Source of the DNA: Lolium rigidum
Lineage: Eukaryota; Streptophyta; Magnoliopsida; Poales; Poaceae
Assembly (NCBI RefSeq): GCF_022539505.1
Contig: NC_061512.1
Coordinates: forward strand, 147,419,962-147,483,961
DNA length: 64,000 nucleotides
Direction of reading: 5' to 3'
Positions 10,734 through 21,670 of this stretch are shown here, piece after piece. A model generated the notes under the pieces. It was given only the letters and a program-made list of their open reading frames with translations, did not search any database and was not told the origin of the DNA. Position numbers and translations under genes: made by a program. Each line of letters begins with the position of its first letter. Position 1 is the stretch's first letter.

Positions 10734-12150
10734 TCAAATTTGCATAGAATTCTATTTCATGTATTCTGATTGGCACATCTTTGCAAATTTTTCTAGCTTT
10801 AGTTGTTGATCCGGGTATTTGAACTATCATGACATGCTTCAAACTGATGGGTTGAATCTTACTAGTGCATGCAAAATCTTCGGTAATTAATGAATGCGAT
10901 GCTCCAGAATCAAACAGCACTCTTGCGGGTATTGAGTTAACAGAGAACATACCCAGCACAACATCTGGGGCTTCCTGAGCTTCTTCTGCATTCATGTGGT
11001 AGAGGCGGCCGTTGCGGTTGTTTGGGTTGTTGGGGGCGAACTTCTTGTTGGTGGTGACACGACGCTGCTGCTGCGCAGGGCCTGAGGTGTTGGCGGCGGT
11101 CTTGGCGAGCTTCTTGGGGCACTCATAAGAGAAGTGCCCAGCCACTCCGCACTCATAGCAGTTGTAGGTGGATTTGTCCTTGGGGGTGATCGGAACAACA
11201 TTGCTCCCAGTCCTTGGAGCGGTGTTGGAGTTGTTGTTGGGGGCGCGAGGTGGAGCGCGGTTGAAGTTGTTGTTGTGATTGTTGTTGTAGTTGTGGTGGC
11301 CTCCTGGCCTGGGGTTTCCTCCACTCCGGTTCTGATAGCTCGGACGTGGATTCTGCATCGGGGGCTTGTTGTTTCTCGGGACAAACCCTCCACTTGAGCT
11401 GGGGCGATACTTGTGGGTGTTGCTGGGCCCACTCTGATTCATCATGCGGCGCTTGCGGTTTTCATTGGCTTGGTGTATCTTCCCCTCCATCTGAATGGCG
11501 GAGTCAACGAGGGCTTCTAGATCAGCAAAGGGAATGTTGATCAGCACAGTCTGCATTTCATCATGCAGTCCATTCAGGAACCTTTCCTTCCTCTTCTCAA
11601 CGGTATCCGTCTCATCCGGGGCGTACCTTGACAAAGTGAGAAACTTGTCGCGGTATTCTACCACGGTCATTCTGCCTTGTTTCAGTTCGCGGAACTCATC
11701 CCGCATCTTCTTGATGAGACCCGGTGGCACGTGATACTTGCTAAACTTGAGTTTGAAATCTGCCCAAGTCATCATTTGCCCCGCATTCAATGCGCGAGCA
11801 CTTGTCCACCAGGCACGTGCAGGTCCAGCCAGATAGTGAGTGGCGAACAACACCTTCTCGTTGTCCTCCACTCCGGCCACCTCGAGATTGTTCTCCATAG
11901 TTTGGAGCCAATCATCAGCATCGAGGGGTTCCTCGGTCTTGCTGAACACCGGTGGGTTGGTGTTTTGGAAGTTTTTCAGCTTCGACCCTGGGTGGTCGTG
12001 GTTTCCGTGGCCTTGATTGCCCTGAGCAATGCGTTGAAGTGCAGCTAGGTTGGCTTGCCGTTCAGCTCTCTCAACTTCTCTATCAGCCAACATCTGTTGC
12101 AACATCTGCATCATTGCCTCTTGAGTCATGTTGCGAGTTGGAGGTGCCAT
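10660..12150 (-). CDS. Chromovirus gag and protease (frame ends early by frameshift)
   Basis: This open frame of 496 codons starts at MAPPTRNMTQ, the usual start region for this gag type. Residues 100-230 are the retrotransposon gag domain (YLAGPARAWW, GLHDEMQ). Residues 240-330 are Asn/Pro/Gly-rich and nucleic-acid-binding in character. Residues 331-345 form a CCHC zinc knuckle (CYECGVAGHFSYEC). Residues 414-420 are the aspartic-protease site DSGASHS. Gag would assemble the particle and bind RNA. A one-base change near 10715 shifts the frame just after NLIVLG, so the last 20 or so residues are out of frame and the link to RT is lost. Gag itself is intact, a pattern expected if copies are mobilised in trans. 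Confidence 0.9.
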   Translation of the reverse strand: MAPPTRNMTQEAMMQMLQQMLADREVERAERQANLAALQRIAQGNQGHGNHDHPGSKLKNFQNTNPPVFSKTEEPLDADDWLQTMENNLEVAGVEDNEKVLFATHYLAGPARAWWTSARALNAGQMMTWADFKLKFSKYHVPPGLIKKMRDEFRELKQGRMTVVEYRDKFLTLSRYAPDETDTVEKRKERFLNGLHDEMQTVLINIPFADLEALVDSAIQMEGKIHQANENRKRRMMNQSGPSNTHKYRPSSSGGFVPRNNKPPMQNPRPSYQNRSGGNPRPGGHHNYNNNHNNNFNRAPPRAPNNNSNTAPRTGSNVVPITPKDKSTYNCYECGVAGHFSYECPKKLAKTAANTSGPAQQQRRVTTNKKFAPNNPNNRNGRLYHMNAEEAQEAPDVVLGMFSVNSIPARVLFDSGASHSLITEDFACTSKIQPISLKHVMIVQIPGSTTKARKICKDVPIRIHEIEFYANLIVLGSQRFGSSPRNGLDGETSWTD

Positions 12151-12406
12151 CTGAACAGGGATATGGATAATGAGATGAGAGGGAAATTTCTATGGTTCAT
12201 TTTGGGATAAATACACACAACTTAAACTTGATTCATAAAATATTAATAATATTACACACACAAACATAGTCATGGAGGTAGCAAATATTTCAAGCCAAAT
12301 GTTCAGGAGGGTTTTAAGAACCCTTTCAACAAACTACGATACATGGGGCGGATACAAAGGACCGATACATCTCATACTACGCAAGTGCTCATAATGGGGG
12401 TGGAAA

Positions 12407-13219
12407 CTATCCATCGATGCGGAGCGGGAAGGTGGTGTCCATCCCGGCAGGCAGGTGCTGGTAGAAGTCCAGGTCTCCCTCATCGTCATCCTCGTAGTCA
12501 TTGTCGTTGCTGACGTAGGAGTAGCCATCCCCTTGGATGTCTTCCCCCTCGCCTTCTCCTTCCAGAGCTTGGAGTTGCTCTGCCTGAGTGGAGATGGTCT
12601 CCTTCAGGATGGCGATTTTGGCCTTGAGGCGGTCGATGGTGTTCTCCCTCTTGGCGACCCTCTGGCGGAGAATCCGACGCTCCTTGGCGATGACCTGAAT
12701 GGTCTCCGCCTGTTGGACCAGCTGGAGGTGGGTGCTGTTTGCGAAGGCGCGGAAGTTGTCCAACTCCGCACGGGTCTCGAAGAGCATAAAGTCGAGGTGA
12801 TCCACATGGTGCCTGAGCACCGGGTGGAACGGCAGGCTGATGGGCAGCCCAAGTGAGGAGTGCCTTGCGAAGTGCGCAAAGCGTTCTCCTTCAATCGCCA
12901 CCGGGTTTTGCCCGCACAGACGAGCGAGACCCTCCTGGATAGCACGGGCGAGTCCATCCACCCAAGTGTTCTCTCGGAGAGAGAACTGAATCTGGCGGAA
13001 CATGGGTGCCTCCGGCTGTCTGGGGAGGTTAGCCTTGATGATCCATTGGAGTTGGCCTCCGTTCTGAGCAGCGATCTGGCCCCCGTAGAACACGGGAGGC
13101 GAGCGCCCGAGGAACTCGGAGAGGGCGAACAGATCCCTCTCAAAGATGAGGTCCCCCCCGTTGGCCAGCTCGTACACTTGAGTCTGGATGAAGGGCTCAA
13201 GTGGGATGATAGGCTCCAT
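12407..13219 (-). CDS. Accessory pre-gag ORF: coiled-coil, acidic-tailed protein (270 aa)
   Basis: The ORF lies between the PBS and gag on the sense strand. I take the ATG at 13217-13219 (MEPIIPLEPF); a longer frame extends 15 codons upstream. Residues 1-140 are mixed and globular-looking (FLGRSPPVFYGG, FHPVLRHHVDH). Residues 145-222 form a probable coiled coil with regular heptads (RRILRQRVAKRENTIDRLKA). Residues 218-252 are strongly acidic with Tyr (DYEDDDEGDLDFY). It has no stop or frameshift, unlike pol. Extra ORFs upstream of gag are known in some plant LTR elements, but I cannot name a function. The host element nearby carries an ORF in the same place. Possible roles: gag partner, RNA chaperone or silencing antagonist; all are speculation. 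Confidence 0.75.
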   Translation of the reverse strand: MEPIIPLEPFIQTQVYELANGGDLIFERDLFALSEFLGRSPPVFYGGQIAAQNGGQLQWIIKANLPRQPEAPMFRQIQFSLRENTWVDGLARAIQEGLARLCGQNPVAIEGERFAHFARHSSLGLPISLPFHPVLRHHVDHLDFMLFETRAELDNFRAFANSTHLQLVQQAETIQVIAKERRILRQRVAKRENTIDRLKAKIAILKETISTQAEQLQALEGEGEGEDIQGDGYSYVSNDNDYEDDDEGDLDFYQHLPAGMDTTFPLRIDG

Positions 13220-13420
13220 CTGAAGAGAGATTGATGAGCAAGTTAGAGAAGTGTAAGTGTTCAAAATTTTAAGTATTTATAAATAAGAACATGAATTTGG
13301 CTAGTTAAAAAGATCTCAAAGGTAAGGTATGATTGTATTTTTCATAACTATTCAATTCATTATTTTGGAAACTAAGTTTATCGAACGTCCATTCTAACTA
13401 AGGTCTCCTAAGGTCAAACA

Positions 13421-13435
13421 ATGGCTCTGATACCA
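13421..13435 (-). other. Primer binding site of the chromovirus
   Basis: The minus strand reads TGGTATCAGAGCCAT three bases after the 5' LTR end at 13439. It matches initiator tRNA-Met. Confidence 0.9.
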
Positions 13436-13438
13436 ACT

Positions 13439-16400
13439 TGTCAACACCCGAATTTTTAAGTCTGGATGCCCTATTACATCATACATCGCAATCCCAGGAA
13501 GATTGTTTTTGCGAGACATAATAGTAAGTAGTTCAGAGTCATCATTTATTACAACACATAGAGTCTTACAACAAGGGATCACATGATCCAATATTACACA
13601 AATAGATTGTTCAACATCACAAATAAGTAGCAGAAGCGTAGTAGTAGTGGACTATCTATTCCACAGGCAACGCTTGACGTTAGAAGACGATCCTAGTTAT
13701 CATAGACGTCCTGTTGTCCATCATCCCGATCTCGTTGCTCCTCTTCAAAGTCTGGCATTTGAATAGCCAGGGTAAAGCCATGAGTACTTTAAAGTACTCG
13801 CAAACTAATACTAAGGTAAAATATATTAAGTGTAGTGAGGGGTGCTAAGCTCTAGGTTTATTTGCATAAAGCCAAGTTTTAGTTTAGTAAACCTTTAGTA
13901 AAGCCTTATCATGTGCTAGACTAACTCAAGTGGGAACATTAGTGTCATTCCCACAACTCATTATGGTTCATCATAATATCACCTTTCAATTCACCATTCA
14001 TTTCTAGGATCAAGACATTTTTAATGATAACGGAGATAGTATGGCCTTTCCAATCGTCCGTAACCGTGGACACGGCTATTCGAATAGGTTTAACACTCTG
14101 CAGAGGTTGTACTCTTGTGCCACAACTTTTGATTACATCCGTCGAGGATAACCCCGAATCATCGTAACACGATACGCGGATCATCAACCATAACCTTTCA
14201 CTTATATATGCTAGTATGAGCACCTCTCCCCATGAGCTTGGCCTCCCGGTGAAAACCGCAGATCAACCCGGGAACCGCACGGGGCTTGGGCCGTACATTC
14301 ACCTCATACTAACATCATTCCACACTTAACGGAGGCAGCCTCGGCGTAACCCCTATGATGTTTGTTTAGAGGGAACCCATACTAAAATACACAAGTTTCT
14401 AGTTAAGCCCTACCCATAATCAGGTATTGTGGGGGTACTTGTATAATTGGAAGGGTATCGCATTCAGACCCAATCATTAATTTTATCAAAAATCACTATC
14501 TTCTCTTGTTCACATCCACCTTCACTTTACTTTCTTTCAAAGTCATTTCACTTCACCATGTTCCCATCTAGAGTAGTCAACTTTAATTGAGTAGCACTAG
14601 CAACTATATGAGGGGTGCTATCTAGCTTGAGTTGTACTAATCTATTCCAAGTATTGTTCTACTCTAGACCAAGTGAATCATAAATCAAAAAGTACTTTGA
14701 AATAAATAAGCAAAAGTAAGTGTAAGTAAAAAAAACATGGGATAGGTAATACATAAAAGTAAAGTGTGATGGTGCCTTTGCTCTTGTAGAGCTAAGCACT
14801 TGTGTTTAGCAAGGGTTAGCTTGCCTTGAGCTGAGTAGTTATCGAAGTTCTCTTCTTCTTCCTGAGAGTAGACCTCCTCCTCTTGGTACTCCTCGTTACT
14901 AGCGTCTATATACGAATACGAGGTATAAATACTAAACCAACTCACCTACTAAACTAGAAACACTCAAAAGAGTTCACACTCTAGTACGGCCTACTATCAA
15001 TCAAACATGGCATGGTGAGTTATTTGATGAATTCTTATTTAGGAGAAAAATAATCTCCTCTTATTATTCCTATTTCTTAAATTTGGTATGTAGATCCTTG
15101 GAGAATTTCATTTCTTCTCATTACATCTTATTAAGATTTAATCTCTTCATATAATAATAAGGTATGAAATATAGGTTGACTCACAAGTCAACATTTCATA
15201 TCTATTATATGTGAGTATAGTTTAATTGAAGTGCTACACTTCACATAGTTTTAAAACTTAACATTTAAATGAATTAAAATCTCTAAGTAATAATTCCCAA
15301 GGGTTTATTAGCCTAAGTCATTCCCCCTGGTTATATTACTTAGGATCAAGATTTAAATGAGAGATTAGCTCTCATAGTATTTGTTAAATTTGAATTCCAA
15401 GTTGACTTGTTCTAGAATTGACTACATAGCTATTTTATTTGATCTAGTCCATGATCATACAAATAATATGTCTATATTATTGCATAATCAATTAGAGGAC
15501 ATCATTTGTGATTTATTAGAATTGGAATCAATTCAGAATCTATTCTGGTTGAATTTTAAATAAAGTTTGAATGTTCAAAAGTCCCTGTCTTGTCTTTTTT
15601 CTCAGATTAAATCTATTTCGAAAAAGGAGGTGGGACCAGTGGCATGAGCTAGATAATTTCATTGGCTTTCCAACGGTATAAAATTTGCTAGATTTGGTTT
15701 GGTAGATTTCAAACTATTCAAATTTGAAGTTGACCTCAGTAAGCATTTGTATTTAAACGAATTAAACAAATTTTGAATTAACTGGGCCGCGCGGGAAAAC
15801 TAGGTGGGCTCAAAGATTTAAAAACGGCCCAAGGCCAGCCCAGCCACGGTCCAGTGCCGCGCGGGCTGCCCGACAGGGGGTCCCGCCTATCAGCGGCTTT
15901 TAAACACCGAAGCGGTACCGATCAATGGGAGGCATTGGATTAGAATGGGATCAGAGGGCCGTGGTTCGTAGTCGCCTCCGACGAGAACCCGACGGTGCGG
16001 CGGCGGCAGTAGGGGGTGGGAGAGCCTACCAGGCCGTTGCAGGAGTCTGGCAGTGTGCGTGGAGAAGGTGTAGTAGATGAGGAAGAGCTTGGGGCAGCGG
16101 CGGCGCTCGGGGAGGCTCCAATCGAAGCAGGTCTTCCGCGGGCTCCGGTGGACCTCAGCTTCCAATTGCTGATGCTCCGGCGAGGTGGTGCTAAATTGAG
16201 GTGGGGAGGGTGTTCAGTGAAGGGAGAGGAGCAGATGGTGTGAAGGAGTTGTGGGCTGAGGAGCTCTATTTATAGCGGGCGATGGTGGCCGGGAGGTGCT
16301 GCGAGGGCGCGTCGACGGCGTGGCCTCTCCGTCGATCGAAAGGGCAAGGCGAGGACAGAATCTTGTAGGCGTCGTCCTGGCGATGCTCGAGGGCTAGCTG

Positions 16401-17733
16401 GCGCGGCGAGAGGACGACTGGATAGCTCGGGCACGTGTGATGATCATTACGGTACCCGCGGTACCTCGCCGGCGAGGACGACGGTGACAAGGCTTCTGCG
16501 CGTGCTTGAGCATGTCTAGCGGCTAGAGGGCGAGGTGTAGCTGCTCAACGTGCTGGTAGGGATGCAGGGGGAGGACGGTGTCGCTCGAGTGCACGACGTA
16601 CTGGCGCGGCCAGTGCGCGGTGAGCGCGTGCATGGGCGTGTACCGGCATGGTTTTGGACGCGGGCGTTCCAGCCAATGGAGTGCGTTGGCAATCGATCGA
16701 GCGGTACTGGCGTGATCCTTGTGCTCCAGAGATGCTCGAAGACAAGAAGAAGAGTTGAGAGGGAGGCCAGAGAGATGGTGGCCAAAGGTGGCCGGCATTG
16801 CCACGGCATGCATTAGTCTAGGGTTTCTTTTCCCTCTCTTCTCACTTTAATCGACCAAGCCAAGTACTGGGATGAAGCAGGGGTTGTAAGAGAGTGCAAT
16901 GATCAAAGATCAAAGGGGTTTAGTGAAGAAACCAGAGGATAAAAGGGTGTAGCTCAATTTGGAAATGATGCCTGCCACCTGTTCGACACAATGGCCGCAA
17001 GAGAATTTTATTTAAATTTTGAAATTCTTTTTGGTGAATCTCTTTTATACAATTAAAGTGAGGTATTGGTGGTGGTGGCACTCAATTTGGAGTTGTTTTG
17101 CAAAATGTCAAAAGTGACATGATCTTCACTTTACTTCAACATCCCTTCTTGTCACTTTTATTCTGGTCAACCTAGTCAATTCTAGCCATGGTGGTCAACA
17201 TCAAAGTTACTCACCTTGACCTGGTCTTGGATGACATGGCTTTGGTTGACCAAGTTTAGTTCAAGAAAAGAGAAAACCAGAGAGGTAAAGTAGTGAAGAA
17301 AATATTTTGGTGACAAGTGACCATTATCATATGTATGTGAGAATTTCTAATTTCTTGTGTTTGATTCTTGATCCAATGATGCAATTGTGTTAGTTTATCA
17401 TATTGAAGTATTTTAGAAGCAAGGGAGCAAGCAATTATGGCCTTGGTTGAGGATTTGCAATTTTGCATATTGTGTATGTAAGTGAAAAATGGGTTTTTTC
17501 CCATTTTCTCCAATTCTCCTCAAATTAGGGTTTGATGATCTTGATTAGGGTTCACATAGAAATTGTTAAACATACCAACACTCATCATGGCAATTGCACA
17601 AAAGGATTTCACTCAAATGCATGAATCTATAGGTGGCACTATATGCATATAAAAAGTTTTTGTTAATTGCAAAATTTTGTCTTTGGGGAAATTCTCTCTT
17701 TTGTTTATTATTGTTGAAACTTGGGATGTTACA
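13439..17733 (-). repeat. 5' LTR of the chromovirus (4295 bp)
   Basis: It is co-linear with 3288-7579 and differs by scattered substitutions and a few short indels (for example near 14175, 14985 and 16550). It carries the TATA box at 16266-16275, the acidic mini-exon (14805-14905) and the small frame 15890-16165. Right end ACA abuts the TSD. Confidence 0.95.
16266..16275 (-). promoter_or_regulatory. LTR TATA box, 5' LTR copy
   Basis: CTATAAATAG on the minus strand, the presumed start of genomic transcription. The 91-codon frame 15890-16165 begins about 100 bp downstream and would be the first ATG-led frame in the transcript. Confidence 0.75.
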
Positions 17734-17738
17734 CAAGT
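17734..17738. repeat. Target-site duplication CAAGT, right copy
   Basis: Matches 3283-3287; from 17739 the split accessory ORF of the host element continues for about 65 bp. Confidence 0.95.
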
Positions 17739-17805
17739 CCCTGTTGACTACGTTGTACCTACTTCACAAAAAAATGGTGGGAGAGGTGACAACTCCTCCA
17801 TGAGC

Positions 17806-18086
17806 TTCATCGATCATCTCCGCCCGCTACGGTTGTGTTCTGTGATAATGTAAGCACCGTCTACATGTCCACGAGACCACGAACCCGTACAACACCGGCG
17901 CACCAAACACATCGAGATCGACCTTCACTTTGTCCACGGTCGTGTAGCCATGGGCCAAGTTCCGGTGTTGCATGTTCCTTCCTCTCGCCAGTTCACGGAC
18001 ATCTTGACGAAAGGACTGCCATCACTGTTGGATTTTCGATCTAGTTTCAACGCGTCCTTCCTCCTCTCGTTGTGATTGCGGGGGAG
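17806..18086 (+). pseudogene. Ty1/copia RNase H C-terminus, remnant
   Basis: With frame changes, the plus strand encodes the end of a copia pol. It has a CDN catalytic-Asp motif (17833 onward, CDNVSTVYMS), an RTKHIEIDLHFV-like segment, and DILTKGLPS near 18000. A G-rich polypurine tract (GCGGGGGAG) and an LTR-like TGTTAG start follow at 18087. Everything 5' of the CDN motif is missing. It joins the Tekay-like leader remnant at about 17806, so one of the two was truncated by a later rearrangement. Confidence 0.75.
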
Positions 18087-18302
18087 TGTTAGACTAATAT
18101 GGCACAGTATCGAGACATATCTCCTTGTGCTATAGATAGCGGATAATATTTATTATTGTGATATCCTATTATGATTAGAATTGGAATATTTGTCTATATA
18201 TTAACAAGGAATGGAAAAGGCTCAAGTATGATAAATCCTGCAAATCACTTTCAGGTGGCGCTGACTGAACTATATTGGGTTGTTAAGGAGGAATTTGTTA
18301 AA
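18087..18302 (+). repeat. Probable start of the copia 3' LTR, truncated
   Basis: TGTTAGACTAAT follows the polypurine tract directly, as a 3' LTR should. No matching LTR end or second copy is in the window, and a MITE-like segment follows at about 18303. Confidence 0.5.
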
Positions 18303-18396
18303 TTCCATCCGTCTAGAAATATGTGTCTCAAATTTTCCAAACACGGATCTCTATCCAGATAAAACTAAGATTTATTTTCGATGGAGGTAGTATAAG
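18303..18396. mobile_element. Degenerate Stowaway-like MITE
   Basis: The ends read TCCATCCGTC... and ...TCGATGGAGGTA, inverted and close to the Stowaway (Tc1/mariner) CTCCCTCCGT terminus. The interior has the TGTCTCAAAT...ACACGGAT pattern common to Triticeae members. It is too diverged for exact ends. Confidence 0.5.
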
Positions 18397-18639
18397 ATTG
18401 CGTCACATCATTTTCGGCTATGGCGATGCATCTTTTTTGAGGAGGATATGACGATGCAATTGGATTGCCTGAAATGGGAGGCCGGAAGCGAGACATTGTT
18501 TTAAGTTGCGGACATTCTCCTCCATAAACGGTCCCCTGCCAGTAATATAAACTAATGGGACTCGCGGCCTGGTGGGCGGTGATGTGCAGTTCCATGCAAT
18601 CATGTCAACCAGACACCCTGGCCAATGTCTGCCATGTCT

Positions 18640-19090
18640 AAGACCAGTATGGGTGGCGCTGTAGGCGTTGTGTGTAGAAGTGAAAATGGTGATTTCATGG
18701 GCGCTTCTACCCTTACTGCTCCAGGCATCAGTGATCCAGCAACTATGGAACCAATCGCTTGCAGGGAAGCAATGGCCTTGGCGAAGGACCTGCAGCTCTA
18801 ATAAGTTATAGTCATCTCCGACTGTCTATCGGTGATCAACGCGATCAAGACCGAGGGCTTCAAGGGAAGCTGCATCATGATCCTTGACGAGGTGAAATTC
18901 GATGCGAGCCTTCTTCAAGAATCTTCTTTTAGGCATGAAAGTAGACTTTCAAACTTTGAATGTCATCGTCTGGCACGATTTGCTGTTTCTAGCAATTTGG
19001 GACGTCAGGCTTGGCTCCTCTAGCCTCCCGGCAATCTTTGTATCTTGATCAATGTTTTAGTTCAATAAAGTGCCATGATTTCTCAAAAAA
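18640..19090 (+). pseudogene. 5'-truncated LINE tail with RNase H domain
   Basis: With small lesions (a stop pair at 18799-18805) the plus strand encodes a plant LINE-type RNase H. It has a GAVGVVCRSENGDF start, EAMALAKDLQL with the catalytic Glu region, SDCLSVINAI with a catalytic Asp, and a C-terminal SSFRHESRLSNFECHRLARFA motif. It ends with a stop at 19021, a short 3' UTR and an A-rich tail (CTCAAAAAAAG). Only the last domain remains, typical of 5'-truncated LINE insertions. An RNase H-like host pseudogene is the alternative. Confidence 0.65.
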
Positions 19091-19094
19091 AGAA

Positions 19095-20686
19095 ACTAAA
19101 ATTATTCCCGACTCCCGAGTAGCCCCGTCAAATCTGGACCGGTAGATTGACATTAATTCTAGCTACCTAGCTCTACGTAGTACAAGGAAATTTGACTTGA
19201 AAAATCAGTTCTCAACCCGAATTTAGATGCTTTTGGTTGATTTTTTTAAATATAGAAAATAAATTTAAAAAAGAATGTTTTGTACTGTACAATGAACACA
19301 AACAAGTGTTCTAACTGTACAGAAGAAATCTTCGAGAAAAGACATACATAGTGGTCTATGCAGAAAAGACAAAATATGGTGACATCTAGTTTGTTGGTTA
19401 CATCACTCCTATTTGTCATGTTTGCACATACCACTTCATATGTTGTTTCTCGGGGATTTTTGGTGTGCAGTTTGAACACTTGTTTATTTTACAGATTTTT
19501 TTAATTTATTTGCTGTTTTATTCAATTTTTTTATTTAATCAGAAGCACCTACATCCGGGTTTAAGTCGTTACAACCGCAACACAACTCGCTTGCTCACTT
19601 TATGTTTCTCTCTTCATTTCTACCACTTCGGTCGTCCACTCGTGCTCCGCATGGACACGATCTCACATGAAGGCCGGCGTCGCTTTGGGCTTATCTGGAA
19701 AACATCCAGGGCTGCGCCGCGGCCGACGATTTGCTGCTCCCGGATGTCGACGGTCCCGCTCATGGCCGAGGAAGTGGCTGTAGTAAAGGGGGGAGGCGGG
19801 CATCGACTACTTCTGGGAAATAAACTGCTTCGTTGGTAGCTCCCTCTCAGGCATAATAAGCTTTGTCAAATATACGGAAAATCAGAAATTGACAGTACTA
19901 TTTCTAAGTCTAACTGAGTTATAATAGCACTTGAGGAAATTTTATGAAGCCATTCTTCAGTATATCACAAGGCAGGAGTTTATTTTGTACCACATGCACC
20001 AAAGAAATCTTGGAGATGACCACCAATGAAACAGAACGAACTTTCTCGTCAACGCCATTCGGATCAAAACCTACAGCTCCTCAGCCAGGTAGATTCACAT
20101 CTCCAGCCTAGGCTGCGACATTATGTCCACCTCGACTGGGCGTCAACCTAAGCTCCTCGAAGATGCGAAGCGTGCAGCAGGACCTAATTCCTTCAAATTG
20201 TTCAAACCAAGTATTCAGTTTCCAACAACTGAACATCATATATCAGGATCTGATAAAAAAAAGCATATACAATAGTAATCTAAGCACGTACTAGGGGTAA
20301 AATGACTCTTCGTTTGGTGCACAAATCAGATTCAACTAAAATTCCTGAACAGTGCTAGAGAAACATGCAAATCAACAAAGGCAGTAGCTACGTAAGAGAT
20401 TGTTCTTTAAAATTTGGGATATGGTCATCATGAATGTTTGGTTAAGTTTCTTTTTAGCCTATATCAGAGCTTGTTATAACAGAAAAAACAATTACCACCG
20501 CCAAGAAATCTGAGGTACATAATGGAACAACAAACATTCGCGAATCAAAACCTACTCTTAAGTCTTAATGTACAAATCAAAATGACAGAATTTACAAAAT
20601 GGTAAATTCTTTTACATTAGAGAACGGAAGTAGTAGTAAAACCTATGTCGTCTGACGTTATTTGTCCTCAAGCTATTCTAGTAATG
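19095..20686. other. Unassigned AT-rich stretch
   Basis: No supported gene. A plus-strand frame at 19465-19839 (124 codons) has an ordinary composition and no motif I recognise, so I leave it uncalled. No terminal repeats found. Confidence 0.5.
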
Positions 20687-20773
20687 CCCCCTCCGATCAT
20701 AAGTGACGTGGTTTTAGTTCAAATTTGAAAAATAAATTAAAACCACGACACTTATTATGGATCGAAGGGAGTA
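20687..20773. mobile_element. Stowaway-like MITE (about 87 bp)
   Basis: CCCCCTCCGATCATAAGTG at the left pairs with CACTTATTATGGATCGAAGGG at the right, leaving about 45 bp between. The CTCC-TCCG-like ends with flanking TA are typical of Stowaway. It can fold into one hairpin. Confidence 0.75.
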
Positions 20774-20952
20774 GGAAGTGAAGTCTAAAGCATGGATGAA
20801 AACCCAAGTTCTAAAAGTTTAGAATGGGTTGTGTCATGAATTACAATGTCTACCTAGTACCTAATAACCCTTAATTTATGCACACCATGGATAATGGTAT
20901 GGTTGTACAATACATCTGTTGCTGCAGGAACTTACATTTGTTACATTTGTAG

Positions 20953-21186
20953 TTGTTATAGATACATCAGAATCTAGTTGACCAAGAATACTTCATCATG
21001 GAGATGCTCAAAAATAGTACATTGTTGAGCAAATGCATTTCCAATCTGTAAGAAACCCAATCATGTTGTTATAGATACATCAGGATCTAGTTGACCAAGA
21101 ATACTTCATCATGGATATGCTAATTAATACTACTCGTACATTATTGAGCAAATGCATTTCCAATCGGTAAGAAACGCAATCATGTT
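20953..21186. repeat. 112-bp tandem duplication
   Basis: The segment starting GTTGTTATAGATACATCA at 20953 is repeated at 21065 with a few substitutions and a short insertion (TAATTAATACTACTCG). Two copies, no coding content. It sits just left of the copia insertion. Confidence 0.85.
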
Positions 21187-21258
21187 CAACCATACTCATT
21201 TATTTGTAGATTAATAAATAGCTGTGATATGGAGAAAAACACTATCACATGCGGATTA

Positions 21259-21263
21259 AATAG
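21259..21263. repeat. Target-site duplication AATAG, left copy
   Basis: Repeats at 29460-29464, on the other side of the copia element. Confidence 0.9.
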
Positions 21264-21670
21264 TGTTGCATCCCTTGGATCTTCTAGGCTAGATGCTAAC
21301 GGTAGAAAACTATGCCGGTATGTATGTATGCTGCGAGATCCGAGAGAGAGACGGTGTACCTTATCCCTTCGAGGAGGAGCTCGAGCCGTTGCCCATGGCG
21401 ACGGCGCGAGTGGCGTGAGCGTGCAGTGGCGGCGGTGGCAGAGCTTCCCGTGAGCACTGCGCTAACCCTAGATCGGTAGGGAATGTCGGTGGGGTGACTG
21501 GCGGCGCGGTAAACCTCGTACAGTCAGCCCCGACCCCCACCTCTTTATATAGCGCAGGTCACAGGGGCCCACCAACCATAGATAGGGTTGGGCGCCCCGA
21601 TCAGGGCGCGGATGAGGTCAAGAATCGTTATCGATCCGTTGGGATCAATCCCGTGGAGATCATCCTAACA
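21264..21670 (-). repeat. 3' LTR of the copia element
   Basis: TGTTGCATCCC...ATCCTAACA as read on plus. The minus-strand TATA box CTATATAAAGAG is at 21541-21552. Confidence 0.95.

Larger units (their letters stand above)
3288..17733 (-). mobile_element. Complete long-LTR chromovirus (Ty3/gypsy, Tekay/Del-like), 14.4 kb
   Basis: The element is bounded by 4.3-kb LTRs (3288-7579 and 13439-17733) and the 5-bp TSD CAAGT. It reads on the minus strand: 5' LTR on the right, PBS 13421-13435, accessory ORF 12407-13219, gag-protease 10660-12150, pol 7627-10733, polypurine tract 7580-7595, 3' LTR on the left. Integrase followed by a chromodomain-like tail and gypsy gene order place it among chromoviruses; the very long LTRs fit the Tekay/Del clade. 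LTRs differ by about 1-2% in the stretches I compared by eye, so insertion was recent. Pol is nevertheless broken many times, so the element is probably non-autonomous. It sits inside the leader ORF of another Tekay-like element. Confidence 0.95.

Noticed and set aside
10937..11432. Minus-strand frames of 61 and 146 codons over gag
   Set aside because: Out-of-frame shadows of the Asn/Pro-rich gag segment.
12455..13234. Plus-strand frames (133 and 124 codons) opposite the accessory ORF
   Set aside because: Antisense shadows; the minus frame is longer, ATG-led and in element sense.
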